A stretch of DNA of 64,000 nucleotides. Origin: Pedobacter steynii. Its GTDB lineage: Bacteria > Bacteroidota > Bacteroidia > Sphingobacteriales > Sphingobacteriaceae. The stretch is from the NCBI RefSeq assembly GCF_900103665.1, contig NZ_FNGY01000005.1, positions 404,641 through 468,640 on the forward strand, in the 5' to 3' direction. Positions within the stretch are counted from its first letter, which is position 1, and each line of letters starts with the position of its first letter. The translations under genes and the position numbers were made by a program. Positions 62,770 through 64,000 of this stretch are shown piece by piece. The notes under the pieces were generated by a model. That model was given only the letters and a program-made list of their open reading frames with translations. It was not told where the DNA came from and ran no database searches.

Positions 62770-64000
62770 TTATATCTTAATCCCTTTAATATTCAACTGC
62801 AAACGTCTCTGTTCCTTCCAGATATTTTCTTCTATTGTATAACAAATAGAAAAAGGCTGGTTTGGTTGTAAGAGCGTTTCAAACTCTGCCAGGCCAAATC
62901 CAATGCTTTCAAAAATAGCTGAATTTTGTTGTTTTACATTTAATTTTAAATGTTTTGTCGCCACAACATAAGGCTTTGCCACCAGACTTACCCCATGTGT
63001 TACAAAAATAGGTGCCGGATTATGTGGTCCAAAAGGGGCCATTTGTGAGATGATGCGTTGAAATTTGCCATCAATCTGTGAGAATTCAATCTCTGTATCT
63101 ATCTTTATTTCAGGGCACAGCAGGTCGTCAGTAATGCTGGAAGCAACAATGTTTTCAAATCTCTCCGAAAAAGCATCGATATTTTCCGGCATCATGGTCA
63201 GTCCGGCTGCAAATTTATGTCCGCCAAACTGTACAAGCAGGTCTTCGCAACCCAATAACGCTTCATAAAGGTCAAAGCCTGCTACGGAGCGTGCGGAACC
63301 AGTCAGTAATCCATTGGATTTTGTCAGCACAATCGTTGGCCGGTAATATTTTTCGGTCAGACGGGAAGCAACAATACCAATCACCCCTTTATTCCAGCTT
63401 TCATGGTAAACTACGGTCGTCTTTTTATGGATCAGGATTTCGCAATCCGCGATCAAAGCCAGTGCTTCTGCGGTAATGTTCTGGTCGGACGTTTTACGCT
63501 CTGTATTTTGCTGGTTGATAAATTCACTTTGCGACAATGCAATGCTGTCTTCTGCGCACAATAACATTTTTACTGCTTCATTGGCATGGTCCATCCGGCC
63601 GGCGGCATTGATTCTTGGAGCTAGTACAAAAACTACATCGGTCAGGGTATAATCTTTATTTCTTCCTGAAATGTCCATCAGTGCCTTCAGGCCCATAGAT
63701 GGATTATGGTTTAATTTAATCAGTCCATGGTAGGCTAATATTCTGTTTTCATCTTCTACCGGAACAATATCTGCGGCAATACTCACCATGACAAGGTCGA
63801 GGTATTGCTCATATCTTTCTGCCGGAAGTCCATGTGTAATACAATAGGCCTGGGCCAGCTTAAATCCAATCCCGCAACCTGCCAGTTCTTTAAAAGGGTA
63901 GGGGCAGTCGTTTCGTTTTGGATCCAGTAATGCCGCTGCTGCAGGCAGCTCATCTCCCGGAAGGTGGTGGTCACAGATGATGAAATCTATACCCAGCGTA
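62770..64000 (-). CDS. recJ: Single-strand-specific exonuclease RecJ (C-terminal part)
   Basis: The frame is open from the window edge to a stop at 62770-62772, about 409 residues. It opens with FIICDHHLPGDELP, the DHH motif of the catalytic core, followed by LDPKRNDCPYPFKELAG and AGCGIGFKL. SIAADIVPVEDENR, LAPRINAAGRMDHA and VQFGGHKFAAGLTM are the DHHA1-region motifs. RecJ degrades single-stranded DNA 5' to 3' in recombination and mismatch repair. The N-terminal part lies outside the window. A shorter reading starting at Met 63789 is an artefact. Confidence 0.96.
   Translation of the reverse strand, partial: TLGIDFIICDHHLPGDELPAAAALLDPKRNDCPYPFKELAGCGIGFKLAQAYCITHGLPAERYEQYLDLVMVSIAADIVPVEDENRILAYHGLIKLNHNPSMGLKALMDISGRNKDYTLTDVVFVLAPRINAAGRMDHANEAVKMLLCAEDSIALSQSEFINQQNTERKTSDQNITAEALALIADCEILIHKKTTVVYHESWNKGVIGIVASRLTEKYYRPTIVLTKSNGLLTGSARSVAGFDLYEALLGCEDLLVQFGGHKFAAGLTMMPENIDAFSERFENIVASSITDDLLCPEIKIDTEIEFSQIDGKFQRIISQMAPFGPHNPAPIFVTHGVSLVAKPYVVATKHLKLNVKQQNSAIFESIGFGLAEFETLLQPNQPFSICYTIEENIWKEQRRLQLNIKGIKI

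Noticed and set aside
63783..63974. Small minus-strand frame at the window edge
   Set aside because: It is out of frame with recJ, whose true frame with the DHH motif runs through the same bases.

Overview
The window looks like chromosome of a Sphingobacteriaceae member (Bacteroidota), close to Pedobacter. The evidence is its gene content: an ECF sigma/FecR/TonB-receptor surface-signalling set with a DUF4249 lipoprotein, a DUF3078 outer-membrane protein, many SPII lipoproteins, a single-protein c/d-type lycopene cyclase and an ISAon1-type transposase. Recurrent promoter-like pairs of the Bacteroidota type (TTG about 20 bases before TAnnTTTG) sit just upstream of start codons. This taxonomy is an inference; no marker gene was searched.

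Layout. 1-1640: end of a probable gamma-glutamyltransferase, then an OmpA-like protein. 1657-7613: MarR-controlled fatty-acid beta-oxidation operon (marR-fadN-fadA-fadE). 7696-9101: two FKBP-type isomerase lipoproteins. 9119-13827: light-response island with two divergent pairs, TIGR01777 epimerase plus CPD photolyase facing DASH-type cryptochrome plus a MerR regulator carrying a CarH-like B12 photosensor domain. 13893-17937: sucA-sucB; lpdA follows at 22499. 18020-22348: secreted hydrolase group (CocE/S15, M1 peptidase, DUF2807). 23940-24755: exported zinc-hydrolase-like protein. 24854-31856: tripartite RND efflux operon led by a TetR gene, with a second TetR paralogue upstream. 32015-34755: murB, an ECF sigma factor, lycopene cyclase plus a b5-like protein. 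34799-35937: PfkB kinase and tRNA-Asn. 36006-39410: accessory patch with a frameshifted insertion sequence, an AT-rich TIG lipoprotein and decayed gene fragments. 39414-45875: DUF1801, DUF3078, SMR pump, then a LysR-flanked redox cluster. 46031-48678: CoA-transferase, DUF1801, alpha/beta hydrolase. 48867-55041: TonB surface-signalling operon that also carries a sterol-desaturase-like enzyme. 55281-59940: metallophosphoesterase, WYL regulator, GyrI-like protein, M13 peptidase. 60000-64000: CBS protein, GH3-family protein, lptB and the C-terminal part of recJ.

How the genes fit together. The fad proteins supply acetyl-CoA and SucA/SucB/LpdA run the 2-oxoglutarate step of the TCA cycle. The light island couples a predicted adenosylcobalamin light sensor to DNA photorepair, and carotenoid cyclisation is encoded about 20 kb away. 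Several regulators have a palindrome on their own promoter (MarR, MerR/B12, TetR, LysR), so autoregulation is the likely theme.

No CRISPR array, rRNA, prophage or obvious defence island is visible. The most notable items are the light/B12 island with its repeated half-site array, the paired MarR operators, the doubly frameshifted IS with an A7 tract, and two perfect loopless palindromes acting as convergent or downstream terminators.
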